Both the position numbers and the translations under genes were made by a program. A stretch of 64,000 nucleotides of DNA, from the NCBI RefSeq assembly GCF_003008595.1, contig NZ_CP027669.1, positions 3,100,001 through 3,164,000 on the forward strand, given 5' to 3'. Position 1 is the stretch's first letter. Each line of letters opens with the position of its first letter. The notes below the pieces were generated by a model. The model ran no database searches, was not told the DNA's origin, and was given only the letters and a program-made list of their open reading frames with translations. The DNA is from Simplicispira suum (GTDB taxonomy: Bacteria; Pseudomonadota; Gammaproteobacteria; Burkholderiales; Burkholderiaceae_C). Below are positions 55,346 through 64,000 of this stretch, one piece after another.

Positions 55346-56509
55346 GTGACCTCCTCTTATGACTTCATCGTGATCGGCGCAGGCATGGTCGGCTCGGCCA
55401 TCGGCTACGGCCTGGCCGGCCAAACTATAGGCGGCCGCCGGCCGCGTGTACTTATGCTCGACGGCCTGGACACAGATTACCGCGCCGCCAAGGCCAACTT
55501 CGGCTTGGTCTGGGTGCAGGGTAAAGGTCTGGGTCAGCCGGCCTACCAGCGACTGTCGCTGGCTGCCACCCTTGCCTGGGGCGAGTTTGCCCGCCGGCTC
55601 GAAGCCGACAGCGGCCTGCCTATCGCCTATGAACAAAACGGCGGATTGAATTTCTGCCTAGGTGACGCCCAGATGGAGGCGCGCGCCCGGCAGCTTGACG
55701 CTTGGCATGCCCAAACACCAGAGTTCCAGCCCAGTACCGTGATGCTGACGCGCGCCGAGCTAATGCGCCGTTACCCCTCCATGCGCCTTGGCGAGTCCGT
55801 CAGTGGTGCCAGTCTGGGTGCACTTGACGGCCAGGTCAACCCGCTCAAGCTTATGGCTGCGTTGCAGTCCGCATTCCAGCGCAAGGGGGGTGAACTTCGC
55901 AGCAGCCGGCCGGTGACGGAAGTCGAAGCGCTGCCCAGCGGAGGTTTTCGAATACGGGCCGGCGACTTTGCGGCAGAAGCCGGGCGGGTTGTGATCTCGG
56001 CTGGTCTGGGCTCTAGCCCGCTGGCCGCGATGGTCGGGCTCAACGTACCGCTGTCGCCGCAACGCGGCCAGTTGCTGGTGACGGAGCGGCTCGCGCCGCT
56101 ACTGCCTCTACCGGCCAGCGGCCTGCGTCAGACAGCTGAGGGGACGGTGATGGTCGGCGTGACCCAGGAAAACGTCGGCTACGACCTCTCCACAACCTCA
56201 ATGGCAGGCGCTCGCATGGCGCGTCGCGCACTTGACATCCTGCCCGACCTGGGCAGGGCCCGGCTGGTGCGCCACTGGGCCTGCCTGCGCATCATGACGC
56301 CAGACGGCGCCCCAGTGTACGCAGCCTCGCCCAATTGCCCCGGCGTGGACGTCGCCACCTGCCACTCCGGCGTCACACTGGCCTCGCTTCATGCTGGCAT
56401 CTACGCCGAGGCCCTGCTGCAAGGTTCCGGCAACCAAGCATTGCCTACTCTGTTCCACGACTTCCACCAAGAGCGTTTCCATGACCGCCCTGTTCAAAAA
56501 GCTGCCTGA
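55346..56509 (+). CDS. FAD-dependent oxidase subunit (DAO family), opine/hydroxyproline-dehydrogenase beta-like
   Basis: 387 residues from GTG 55346 (after AAGGAAA); an open frame extends upstream but has no coding character. FAD motif YDFIVIGAGMVGSAIGYGLAG, then ANFGLVWVQGKGLGQPAYQRLS, and C-terminal MTPDGAPVYAASPNCPGVDVATCHSGVTLA. The gene overlaps a small [2Fe-2S] gene by 29 bases, which overlaps a FAD/NAD subunit gene. This matches the three-part layout of opine oxidases (OoxA/OoxB type) and D-hydroxyproline dehydrogenase. Confidence 0.87.
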   Translation: MTSSYDFIVIGAGMVGSAIGYGLAGQTIGGRRPRVLMLDGLDTDYRAAKANFGLVWVQGKGLGQPAYQRLSLAATLAWGEFARRLEADSGLPIAYEQNGGLNFCLGDAQMEARARQLDAWHAQTPEFQPSTVMLTRAELMRRYPSMRLGESVSGASLGALDGQVNPLKLMAALQSAFQRKGGELRSSRPVTEVEALPSGGFRIRAGDFAAEAGRVVISAGLGSSPLAAMVGLNVPLSPQRGQLLVTERLAPLLPLPASGLRQTAEGTVMVGVTQENVGYDLSTTSMAGARMARRALDILPDLGRARLVRHWACLRIMTPDGAPVYAASPNCPGVDVATCHSGVTLASLHAGIYAEALLQGSGNQALPTLFHDFHQERFHDRPVQKAA

Positions 56510-56786
56510 GTCCGGCGCTCAGTTGCTTACCCTTTTCATCGACGGCCAGCCGGTGCAGGCTGAGTCCGGCGAGACGGTAGCCGCCGTACTGCTGCGCCAG
56601 CCCCAGCCAGCCTCGCGCACCACGCCCGTCCACCAAAGCCCGCGCGCGCCCTTCTGCATGATGGGCGTGTGCTTCGAATGCCTGGCCATCATCGACGGAC
56701 AGGCCTCTTCCCAGTCCTGCCTGGTCTCCGTGCGTGAAGGCATGCAAGTGCATCGCCAGCACGGCCGTCGGAGCGTCTCCCCATGA
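56481..56786 (+). CDS. Small [2Fe-2S] subunit (HcnA/OoxC-like)
   Basis: 101 residues. Ferredoxin-type site CMMGVCFECLAIIDGQ with a distal Cys in SQSCLVSV, giving four cysteine ligands; QPVQAESGETVAAVLL is the beta-grasp start. Small subunits of this type bridge the two FAD subunits in multisubunit amino-acid dehydrogenases. It overlaps the upstream gene by 29 bases and the downstream gene by ATGA. Confidence 0.9.
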   Translation: MTALFKKLPESGAQLLTLFIDGQPVQAESGETVAAVLLRQPQPASRTTPVHQSPRAPFCMMGVCFECLAIIDGQASSQSCLVSVREGMQVHRQHGRRSVSP

Positions 56787-58297
56787 GCGTTGCAATGTCG
56801 CCCACCACAAACCAACCTATGTCAGGCGCCGCCCAGGCTGCGGACGCCGTTGATACATTCGATGTCGCTGTCATCGGCGCCGGCCCGGCCGGTATGGCCG
56901 CCACCATCGGCCTGCGCAGCCAGGGCATGTCTGTGCTGGTCATCGACGAACAGCCTGCCCCGGGCGGTCAGATCTGGCGCGCCGTCGAGGCCGTGGGCCC
57001 CACGGCCACCGGGGAGCTGCTGGGAGAGGACTACCGTGCTGGAAGTGAACTGGTCTCTCGCTTTCGTGCCAGCGGCGCGCGCTACGAGCCGCTGACGCAA
57101 GTGTGGCAGGTCGAGCCGGGCAGCGAGTCGGGCCAGCCCGGCGGATGGACCCTCTTCATGTCGTGCGAGGGCCGGGCTCGCTCGGTGCGTGCCGGTCAGG
57201 TGGTACTCAGCCTGGGCGCACAGGAACGCCCCACGCCCTTCCCCGGCTGGACGCTGCCGGGAGTGCTCACAGTGGGCGCCGCACAGATCCTACTCAAGAC
57301 CTCGCGCCAAGTGCCCAAGGAGCCGGTCTGGGTCGTTGGCAGCGGGCCTCTGCCACTGCTCTATATGTCGCAGTTGCTACGCGCGGGCGGGCGCATCGCC
57401 GGCTGGATCGACACGGCGCCTCCCGGCGCCTGGCGCCGAGCCCTCCCTTGGGCGGTCTCAGCGCTGGCCGCATGGGGCGAAGTGAGTAAGGGATTGAAAT
57501 GGCTGCGGGCCATCAAGGCCTCTGGCGTGAAGCATGTATGCGACGCCACAGCCATCCGCGCGCTGGACGGCGGCTCGGGCCGATTGCAGCACATCGAATA
57601 CACGCAGGCCGATGGCCGCACTGTTCGCGAGCCTGCCGGCGTGCTGCTAACACACGAGGGTGTGGTGCCTTCGGTGCACATGACGCAGGCTCTGGAATGC
57701 AAGCATCGCTGGAACGCACAGCAAGCCTGCCTCGTTCCCGAGCTCGACGCGTGGGGCCAGTCCAGCCGATCCGGCCTCTGGGTGGCCGGCGACGGTGCCG
57801 ACATCGGCGGCGCCAAGGCCGCAGTGTTGCGGGGTGAACTCGTCGCACTGGGCATTGCACGCGCCGCTGACCCGGGCGGCTACGCCGCCATCGAAGCGCA
57901 GGCAGCGCCGCTGCGCGCCAGACTCGCAGCCATGTTGCGGTTGCGGCCCATGCTCGATGCCCTCTATCCGCCTCGCCCTGCCATCTTCAATCCACCTGAC
58001 GAGACGGTGGTCTGCCGCTGCGAAGAACTCACAGCGGGAGATATTCGCCGGGCCGCCACCGTTGGCCAGCCCGGCCCCAACCAGATCAAGGCCTATACCC
58101 GCGCCGGCATGGGTCCCTGCCAGGGCCGCCAATGCGGTTACACCGTGGCGCACATCCTGGCCAACACCCAGGGCCGGCAAGTGGCCGAAGTCGGGTTCTA
58201 CCGCATACGCCCTCCGCTAAAACCGCTGACGCTGTGCGAACTCGCCTCCCTCACCCAAGCTCCGCACGAACCACGCCACGCAAAGGACAAAGCATGA
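56783..58297 (+). CDS. FAD/NAD(P)-binding subunit with BFD-like [2Fe-2S] domain (OoxA/HcnB-like)
   Basis: 504 residues. Two Rossmann motifs: VAVIGAGPAGMAATIGLRSQG (about residue 30) and VWVVGSGPLPLLYMSQLLRAGG (about 180). The C-terminal BFD-type cluster has VVCRCEELTAGDIRRA and GMGPCQGRQCGYTV (C-x-C ... C-x4-C). It is the alpha subunit of opine oxidase/D-hydroxyproline dehydrogenase-like complexes, passing electrons to a quinone or other acceptor. Overlaps neighbours at both ends by four bases. Confidence 0.9.
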   Translation: MSVAMSPTTNQPMSGAAQAADAVDTFDVAVIGAGPAGMAATIGLRSQGMSVLVIDEQPAPGGQIWRAVEAVGPTATGELLGEDYRAGSELVSRFRASGARYEPLTQVWQVEPGSESGQPGGWTLFMSCEGRARSVRAGQVVLSLGAQERPTPFPGWTLPGVLTVGAAQILLKTSRQVPKEPVWVVGSGPLPLLYMSQLLRAGGRIAGWIDTAPPGAWRRALPWAVSALAAWGEVSKGLKWLRAIKASGVKHVCDATAIRALDGGSGRLQHIEYTQADGRTVREPAGVLLTHEGVVPSVHMTQALECKHRWNAQQACLVPELDAWGQSSRSGLWVAGDGADIGGAKAAVLRGELVALGIARAADPGGYAAIEAQAAPLRARLAAMLRLRPMLDALYPPRPAIFNPPDETVVCRCEELTAGDIRRAATVGQPGPNQIKAYTRAGMGPCQGRQCGYTVAHILANTQGRQVAEVGFYRIRPPLKPLTLCELASLTQAPHEPRHAKDKA

Positions 58298-58362
58298 ACA
58301 TCTTCCCGAGCACTACGGTCGCGTCGCTGCGCGAGACCATCTGTCGGAGCCACGCGCCATGA
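58294..58362 (+). CDS. 22-codon ORF coupled to genes on both sides
   Basis: MNIFPSTTVASLRETICRSHAP. The start ATGA overlaps the upstream TGA, and the stop overlaps the permease start as ATGA. It is too short for any domain. It may be a coupling peptide that carries ribosomes into the permease gene, or the remnant of a lost gene. Only the overlaps support its translation. Confidence 0.4.
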   Translation: MNIFPSTTVASLRETICRSHAP

Positions 58363-59300
58363 TCGGCTACGTCCTAAAGCGCCTGCTGTTGGCCGTACCC
58401 ACGCTGCTGGCCATGCTCACTGCTGTTTTCGTTCTGGTACGCCTCGTACCAGGCGATCCAGCTGCCGTCATGCTCGGCGATCAGGCCAGCGCCGAAGCTC
58501 TGGCTGCGCTGCGCACACGGCTAGGGTTGGATCTGCCCACGCACGTGCAGTACATGCACTTCCTAAAGGACATGCTCAGCGGCAACTTTGGTATCTCCCT
58601 AGCCAGTGGTCGCACCGTGCTGCAGGAAGTCGCGTTGGTGCTGCCCTCAACCATCCAACTCACGTTGACCTCCATTTTTATCGGCCTAGTGTTCGGGCTG
58701 CCCATGGGCATCTGGGCCGCGTTGCGCCGCAATGCCTGGCCGGACTACCTCGGCCGTGTGCTGTCGCTGATCGGCCTGTCTTTTCCGGCTTTTGTCTCGG
58801 CCATCCTGATGCTCTTGATCTTCGCCATCGAGCTGCGCTGGTTCCCGGTGCTAGGCAGCTCGGTCGGCGGTGACTGGAAGGCCGAGTTACTCAGTCTGGT
58901 ACTGCCAACCTTCAACCTAGGCCTCATCATGACTGCCTACGTTATGCGCGTAACACGCTCGTCCATGCTGGAGGTTATGGGTGAGGACTACGTGCGCACG
59001 GCCCGAGCCAAAGGCGTGAAACCCATGCGCCTGGTGCTGCGCCATGGACTGCGCAACGCGCTTATACCCATCGTCACCGTAGTGGGTCTGTACTTCGGCA
59101 CACTCATCGGCAACTCGGTGCTAACAGAGATCGTCTTCAATCGGCCCGGGTTGGGCAAGCTCATCCTCGGCGCGCTCAATGCCCGCGACTACAGCCTGAT
59201 GCAGGGTCTGATGGTCGTGTTCGCGGCCTGCGTCATCGTCGTCAACCTGCTGACCGACCTCATCTACGGCTTGGTCGATCCACGAGTGAAATTCAAATGA
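58359..59300 (+). CDS. ABC transporter permease, DppB type
   Basis: 313 residues with about six transmembrane helices, beginning MIGYVLKRLLLAVPTLLAMLTAVFVLVRLVPGDP, the conserved DppB N-terminus. The coupling (EAA-like) region is YVRTARAKGVKPMRLVLRHGLRNALIPI. It pairs with the DppC-type permease, overlapping by ATGA. Inner membrane. Confidence 0.93.
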   Translation: MIGYVLKRLLLAVPTLLAMLTAVFVLVRLVPGDPAAVMLGDQASAEALAALRTRLGLDLPTHVQYMHFLKDMLSGNFGISLASGRTVLQEVALVLPSTIQLTLTSIFIGLVFGLPMGIWAALRRNAWPDYLGRVLSLIGLSFPAFVSAILMLLIFAIELRWFPVLGSSVGGDWKAELLSLVLPTFNLGLIMTAYVMRVTRSSMLEVMGEDYVRTARAKGVKPMRLVLRHGLRNALIPIVTVVGLYFGTLIGNSVLTEIVFNRPGLGKLILGALNARDYSLMQGLMVVFAACVIVVNLLTDLIYGLVDPRVKFK

Positions 59301-60193
59301 GCACACTCACTACGCCATCTACTCCACCGGCCACGTCGGCGCCCAGCAAGCGCCCAAATGCCATCTGGCAAGCCCTGCGCAGGAATCGCATGTCCTGGAT
59401 AGGCATCGGCCTGTTGCTGCTCATCGTGCTAGTCGCGGTATTCGCGCCGTTGATTGCGCCGCATGACCCGCTGGAGCAGAACATAGTCTCCCGGCTGGAA
59501 GCTCCCTCGGCCGAATTTTGGCTGGGCACCGACAGCTTCGGCCGCGACGTGCTCTCACGCCTCATCTACGGCGCGCGCGTGTCGCTACTGGTGGGATTCG
59601 TCGCTGTGCTGCTGGCCATGGTCATCGGCTCGGCGCTGGGCATTCTCGCCGGCTACGTCGGCGGATTGCTCGACAAGCTCATCATGGGCTTCGTCGACGT
59701 GCTGCTCTCCTTTCCCACGCTGCTGCTTGGCCTAATGGTCGCCGCCATGCTGGGGGCGAGTCTGGAGAACCTCATTATCGCCATCGCCATCACCGAGCTC
59801 GCGCCCTTCGTGCGCGTGGCGCGTGCGCCGACCATCTCATTAAAGCAGCGCGACTTCATAGATGCCGGCCGTTCGCTAGGGTTTAGCCCGCTGCGTTTGA
59901 TGGGCGTGCACATTCTCCCCAACATGGTGTCCGATGTGGTCGTGATGGGCTCGCTGTGGATGGCAGCAGCCATCCGCACTGAGGCATCGCTGAGCTTCAT
60001 AGGCCTGGGCGTGCCACCACCGGCCGCCACCTGGGGCAGCATGATCCGGGAAGGTTTCGAGCACATTCTCGACGCCTGGTGGCTGACCGTTTTTCCCAGC
60101 GTCGCCATTCTGCTGACGGTGCTGGCCCTCAATCTGCTGGGCGATGCGCTGCGTGACGCCATCGATCCCAAGATGCGATCGGAGCGCGCATGA
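59297..60193 (+). CDS. ABC transporter permease, DppC type
   Basis: 298 residues. N-terminal cytoplasmic tail, then [52 protein letters not shown] (typical of DppC), and coupling loop [25 protein letters not shown]. Overlaps the ATPase gene by ATGA. Confidence 0.93.
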   Translation: MSTLTTPSTPPATSAPSKRPNAIWQALRRNRMSWIGIGLLLLIVLVAVFAPLIAPHDPLEQNIVSRLEAPSAEFWLGTDSFGRDVLSRLIYGARVSLLVGFVAVLLAMVIGSALGILAGYVGGLLDKLIMGFVDVLLSFPTLLLGLMVAAMLGASLENLIIAIAITELAPFVRVARAPTISLKQRDFIDAGRSLGFSPLRLMGVHILPNMVSDVVVMGSLWMAAAIRTEASLSFIGLGVPPPAATWGSMIREGFEHILDAWWLTVFPSVAILLTVLALNLLGDALRDAIDPKMRSERA

Positions 60194-62034
60194 GTCCCCA
60201 TAAGACAAAACCCACCTCAGAACACACCAGTCCGGTGTTGCAGGTGGAGCAACTGGACATCGCCTTCCGGCGCGGCGCCAGTTGGACACCTGTAGTCAAC
60301 GGACTGTCGTTCGAAGTCTCGCGCGGCGAGACGCTGGCCATCGTCGGCGAGTCCGGATCGGGCAAAAGTGTTTCGGCGATGTCCATCATGGGCCTGCTGC
60401 CCGAGCGATCAAGCCGTGTCGGCGGCAGCATTCGTTTGCGCGGGCGCGAGTTGCTGGGCCTGCCCGACGCCGATCTCTCAGCTATCCGCGGCAACGAAAT
60501 CGCCATGATCTTCCAGGAGCCAATGACCTCGCTCAACCCAGTGATGCGCATCGGTGAGCAGATCGCAGAGCCGTTGTATCAGCACCGCGGTCTCAGCGCC
60601 GCTGCTGCAAAGGCTGAGGCCTTGCGACTGATGGAGCGCGTACGAATCCCCGCTGCGGCCCAGCGCTATGCCGACTATCCGCACCAGTTCTCCGGCGGCA
60701 TGCGTCAGCGCGTGATGATCGCGATGGCCCTGGCCTGCAACCCCTCGGTGCTCATCGCCGATGAGCCGACCACTGCGTTGGACGTCACCATCCAGGCTCA
60801 GATCCTCGCGCTCATCAAGGAGCTGCAAAAAGAAGAGCAGATGGCCGTCGTCTTTATCACCCACGACATGGGCGTTGTGGCTGAGGTGGCTGACCGTACT
60901 TTGGTCATGTACCGCGGCGACCGCGTTGAGGCAGGCGCCACCGCCGACATCTTCGCTCAACCACAGCAGCCGTACACGCGCGCACTATTGTCAGCCGTGC
61001 CCGAGCTCGGCTCCATGGCCGGCTTTGCACAACCCCATCCCTTTCCCATCTACGACATGGCACGCGGCCTGTCCGACACTTCATCTCCGCTCAAGGACAG
61101 TGTGCAGTCCGGGCCACCCTGGCTGCTCGAAGTTGAGGGATTGAGTGCGCGCTTTGACGTGCGCTCGCCGTTGCTACGCCGCGTCACCGGTCGTGTGCAT
61201 GCAGTCGAGAACGTGAGCTTCCAACTCCAGCGCGGCGAGACACTGGGCATCGTCGGCGAATCGGGCTGCGGCAAGTCAACCACCGGGCGGCTGGTCACCG
61301 GTCTGCTGAGCGCAACGGCCGGCCAGATCCGCATCGAAGGCCGCGAGGTGTCGCAGCTCTCAGGCTTAGAGCGAGCGCGCAAGATCCAAATGATCTTCCA
61401 GGACCCATACTCCAGCCTGGACCCCCGCCAGAGCGTCGGCGACGCGCTGACCGAGCCGCTGCGCGTGCACGGCATGGCCAAGAAAGCCGACTGTGCCGAC
61501 ATCGCGGCGCGCCTGCTCGCCAAGGTGGGCCTGCCCGCCGACGCCGCCACGCGTATGCCGCACGAGTTCTCAGGCGGCCAGCGCCAGCGCGTGTGCATCG
61601 CACGCGCTCTGGCTATGCAGCCCGGTACCATCGTGGCCGACGAAGCGGTCTCGGCCCTCGACGTGTCGGTGAAAGTCCAGATCGTTAACCTACTGCTGGA
61701 ACTGCAGCAGGAAATGGGCCTGGGCTTTCTCTTCATCAGCCACGACATGGCCGTGGTCGAGCGCATCAGCCACCGCGTGGCCGTGATGTACATGGGTGAA
61801 ATCGTTGAGATCGGCTCAAGGGCCGACGTCTTTGCAAACCCACGTCACCCCTACACTCGCCGGCTGCTCGAAGCCGTGCCCATTCCCGACCCACGCCGCC
61901 GCCGCGAACGCCACATGGCGCCTCGCGAACTCAAGACACCCTACAAACCGCGCGACTTCGTGTCTCCGCGCCGCTCGTACCACCAGGCCGGGCCCGGCCA
62001 TCTCTACATGGAGGCAGACGATGACTGGTCCTGA
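60190..62034 (+). CDS. Fused double ATPase of the ABC transporter (DppD-DppF/GsiA type)
   Basis: 614 residues with two complete ABC domains. First: Walker A GESGSGKS (about residue 53), LSGG-type signature [15 protein letters not shown], Walker [13 protein letters not shown]. Second: GESGCGKST (about 355), [25 protein letters not shown] (Glu-Ala in place of Glu-Pro). Each ends with an oligopeptide-transporter C-terminal region ([24 protein letters not shown]). Glutathione importer GsiA has the same fusion. Overlaps the next gene by 14 bases. Confidence 0.93.
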   Translation: MSPHKTKPTSEHTSPVLQVEQLDIAFRRGASWTPVVNGLSFEVSRGETLAIVGESGSGKSVSAMSIMGLLPERSSRVGGSIRLRGRELLGLPDADLSAIRGNEIAMIFQEPMTSLNPVMRIGEQIAEPLYQHRGLSAAAAKAEALRLMERVRIPAAAQRYADYPHQFSGGMRQRVMIAMALACNPSVLIADEPTTALDVTIQAQILALIKELQKEEQMAVVFITHDMGVVAEVADRTLVMYRGDRVEAGATADIFAQPQQPYTRALLSAVPELGSMAGFAQPHPFPIYDMARGLSDTSSPLKDSVQSGPPWLLEVEGLSARFDVRSPLLRRVTGRVHAVENVSFQLQRGETLGIVGESGCGKSTTGRLVTGLLSATAGQIRIEGREVSQLSGLERARKIQMIFQDPYSSLDPRQSVGDALTEPLRVHGMAKKADCADIAARLLAKVGLPADAATRMPHEFSGGQRQRVCIARALAMQPGTIVADEAVSALDVSVKVQIVNLLLELQQEMGLGFLFISHDMAVVERISHRVAVMYMGEIVEIGSRADVFANPRHPYTRRLLEAVPIPDPRRRRERHMAPRELKTPYKPRDFVSPRRSYHQAGPGHLYMEADDDWS

Positions 62035-63103
62035 TTCTCCGGTCGCGACCGTGTCCCGACGCGTTGCAATCCTAGGCGCTGGCGGCATCGCCTTTGGCTA
62101 CGCGGCCTTTCTGCGACAGCAGGGCCACGAGGTGACGCTGTGGTCTCCGTCAGGCCACGGCACCGCGGCCCTGGCCAACGGGGCGGACCTGCGCGCCAGC
62201 GGCGCTGTCGTCGGCGGCTGGAAAGTGCGTGTGGCCTCCACATGCGCGGAGGCGCTATCCAGCGCACAACTGGTCATTGTCGCCCTGCCGGCCTACGGCC
62301 ACCGTACTGTCATTGACGCCATGGCGCCCCACGTGGAGAACGGGCAGGTCGTCGTTTTCAGCGCTCACCTCTCGCTGGCTGCACAGGTACTGCGGCGAGC
62401 CTTGTCCGCGCGCGGTGTCGCAGCGCCCGTCGCGGCCCTGGGCACCACCGTGCTCACTGCACGCAAGTCCGAGCCCGACGCCGTGCGCATCGGCACAGTA
62501 CGGCAGAAGGTGGACATTGCCGTGCTTCCGGTGGAGGCGACCGGGGATGTCGTGGCGCAATGCTGCGACCTATTCGGCGACCGCTTTGAGGCTACGCCCG
62601 ACCTGCTGTCAGTGGCACTGGCAAACCTCAACCCGCAGAACCACTTGGCCATCGCGCTGTGCAACCTCACCCGCATGGAACTCGGCGAGACCTGGCGTCA
62701 GGCCAGCCACATCACCCCGGCCGTCTGCCGACTAATCGAGGCGCTGGACGCCGAGCGGCTAGCCCTGGCCGCAGCCTTCGGCATTCAGGTACGCACGGTG
62801 CACCAGCACATCCACCTTTCGTATGGTGTGTCCATTGGGTCTCTAGCCGAAATGGAACATGAGCTGGCGCAGCGACCAGGTGGTGTTAACGGCCCGGCGA
62901 CCCTCGACACCCGCTACGTCACCGAAGACGTGCCATTCGGACTGGTGCCTACATTGGAGCTGGCCGCGCTTATGGGCGTTCCGATGCCGCTGCACGAGGC
63001 CGGCGTGCGGACGATGTCGGCCCTGTATGGGCGTGATTTCGCAGGAGAGAACGATCTGCTGCCAGCACTTGGACGACTGTCGAGGGAGATCTTGATTGGA
63101 TAA
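62021..63103 (+). CDS. Octopine/nopaline-type opine dehydrogenase
   Basis: 360 residues from ATG 62021. Rossmann NAD(P) site RVAILGAGGIAFGYAAFLRQQGHEVTLW; the C-terminal octopine-DH helical domain shows NLNPQNHLAIALCNLTRMELGE, HQHIHLSYGV and TRYVTEDVPFGLVPTLELAALMGVP. Such enzymes reversibly join an amino acid and a 2-oxo acid through a secondary amine. In an import/oxidation operon it could cleave the imported opine or remake one. It is the last gene before IS copy 2. Confidence 0.85.
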   Translation: MTGPDSPVATVSRRVAILGAGGIAFGYAAFLRQQGHEVTLWSPSGHGTAALANGADLRASGAVVGGWKVRVASTCAEALSSAQLVIVALPAYGHRTVIDAMAPHVENGQVVVFSAHLSLAAQVLRRALSARGVAAPVAALGTTVLTARKSEPDAVRIGTVRQKVDIAVLPVEATGDVVAQCCDLFGDRFEATPDLLSVALANLNPQNHLAIALCNLTRMELGETWRQASHITPAVCRLIEALDAERLALAAAFGIQVRTVHQHIHLSYGVSIGSLAEMEHELAQRPGGVNGPATLDTRYVTEDVPFGLVPTLELAALMGVPMPLHEAGVRTMSALYGRDFAGENDLLPALGRLSREILIG

Positions 63104-63200
63104 GGTGAAGCGCCAGTGCTGTGATCCCACCAATTTCCCCAAGTCCGTTTTAGCCATAAAAAGCAAAGATCGGCTTGTCGAACCTTGGTGATTTAGGCTA

Positions 63201-64000
63201 GGGCTGTTAACACAAACCGCGAAGTCCATCCGCCACCAAGACAAAGCTGAGGAAGCCGAGAAACATGGCGTCGAGCTTTTCGAACCGGGAGAAGATTCGC
63301 CGATAGCCTTTCAGGCGCCGGAACAACCGCTCGACTTCATTGCGCCGCCGGTACATGGCCCGGTCGTATTCCCAGGGGTCGAGGCGTGTCCGCGTTGGAG
63401 GAACGACGGGAATGAACCCCATGTCCAGGGCCAATTGTCGTGTTTCGTTTCCTTCGTACGCACGGTCCATGAGCAGGTGGATTGGCCGACTCGTTGGCCC
63501 CAAGCTTTGCAGGAGGCGGCGGCCCTCAGGGGCATCATGCGCCTGTCCGGGCGACAGACTGAAAGTCACGGCCGTTCGAGCATCCGCGGCAACCAGATGA
63601 ACCTTGGTGTTCCATCCGCCTCGGGACTTCCCGATGGATTGAGGGCCGTTTTTTTTAACGCGCCGGTGCCATCTGGATGAACCTTGATGCTGGTGGAGTC
63701 GAGCGAAACGGCTTCGATGCGAATGCGCACTACCTGCTCGCGCTGGAGCTCCTGGAACATCTTGTCCAGCACACCAGCCTTCTCCCAGCGGCGCATGCGT
63801 GTGTAGATGGTGTGCCAGTTGCCAAACCTTTTGGGCAGGCCACGCCATTTGCAACCGTGCTCAGCCACGTAAAGCATGGCATTGACCACCTGAAGGTTGG
63901 TCATGCTGACGTTACCGCGTTGAGTCGGCAGGCAGTGTGCGATACGAGCAAACTGTTCGAGCGTAATTTCCATGCCTGCCAGTGTCGCCCATCAACCCCA
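63201..64000 (-). mobile_element. IS5-family insertion sequence, copy 2 (inverted; cut by window end)
   Basis: Same element as copy 1, in reverse orientation, with about 26 bases beyond the window. The inner end reads TA|GGGCTGTTAACAC, one base shorter in the repeat than copy 1 (TA|GTGCCTGTTAACAC on that strand). The 97-base gap from the opine dehydrogenase stop (63,104-63,200) has no gene. Confidence 0.9.
63207..63973 (-). CDS. IS5-family transposase, copy 2 (OrfA/OrfB, programmed -1 frameshift)
   Basis: OrfA (63,566-63,973) is identical in protein to copy 1. OrfB (frame 63,207-63,854) differs from copy 1 by a single Val to Ala near the C-terminus (FVLVADGLRGLC). The slippery run is T8 at 63,649-63,656 on the + strand. 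DDE residues are intact, so either copy could supply transposase. Confidence 0.9.

Larger units (their letters stand above)
48849..64000. mobile_element. Putative composite transposon with an opine/amino-acid catabolic cargo
   Basis: Two nearly identical IS5-family copies lie in inverted orientation at 48,849-49,675 and 63,201 to beyond the window end. They enclose 13.5 kb of metabolic genes absent of core functions. The outer right end is outside the window, so the outer target duplication could not be checked. The inverted arrangement is a classic mobilising structure, though independent insertions of the same IS cannot be ruled out. Confidence 0.6.

Overview
The window looks like a chromosomal segment of a Comamonadaceae-type betaproteobacterium (Burkholderiales). 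The evidence is high GC, the gene order rimP-nusA-infB-rbfA-truB-typA and smpB-ratA-rnfH-guaB-guaA, and a family-typical dispersed 'TAGCGCTTAT' repeat. The genus cannot be fixed from sequence alone.

Positions 1-32,826 are core chromosome. First comes the three-gene osmoprotectant N-acetylglutaminylglutamine amide (NAGGN) operon, with its first gene cut by the window edge. It is followed by a thioredoxin-like gene, the translation/transcription operon rimP-nusA-infB-rbfA-truB-typA, an EamA transporter, an acyl-CoA hydratase/hydrolase, smpB, ratA, rnfH, guaB and guaA. The rest of this part holds an acyl-CoA synthetase, a PilZ protein, a PAS-GGDEF-EAL protein, a 2OG-Fe dioxygenase, a Usp protein, msrA, a frameshifted thiolase, an SDR, a sorbosone-dehydrogenase-like lipoprotein-sized enzyme and tRNA-Gly(CCC).

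Positions 32,827 to about 46,280 form an integrated accessory element next to the 5' side of that tRNA. It has a tyrosine recombinase, an AlpA-like regulator, a coiled-coil protein and an origin-like zone: four copies of a near-perfect palindrome, a 110-bp direct repeat and a very AT-rich stretch with a long inverted repeat. It also has a UvrD-like helicase, a VapBC toxin-antitoxin, two secreted proteins, a NERD membrane protein and a par-like operon (20-bp repeats, RHH-like protein, ParM-like actin). A fifth palindrome copy lies beside the par operon. No conjugation genes and no recognisable Rep gene were seen.

Positions 46,329 to about 47,200 hold a GC-rich, apparently non-coding, structured region. 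From 47,209 to 48,848 there is an IS3-family remnant interrupted by a complete IS30-family element (25-bp inverted repeats, 5-bp target duplication) and cut off by an IS5-family element.

Positions 48,849-64,000 are a putative composite transposon: two nearly identical, inverted IS5-family copies flank a catabolic/uptake cluster. The cargo is two LysR regulators, a DadA-like FAD oxidase, a peptide/opine-type ABC transporter (binding protein, two permeases, one fused double ATPase), a three-subunit amino-acid/opine dehydrogenase (DAO-type FAD subunit, small [2Fe-2S] subunit, FAD/NAD subunit with a BFD-like cluster) and an octopine/nopaline-type opine dehydrogenase. The genes overlap by a few bases from 55.3 to 63.1 kb, implying one transcript. 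The inferred role is import and oxidative breakdown (or interconversion) of an opine-like or N-substituted amino acid. The substrate is unknown, and this is the most interesting candidate system here.
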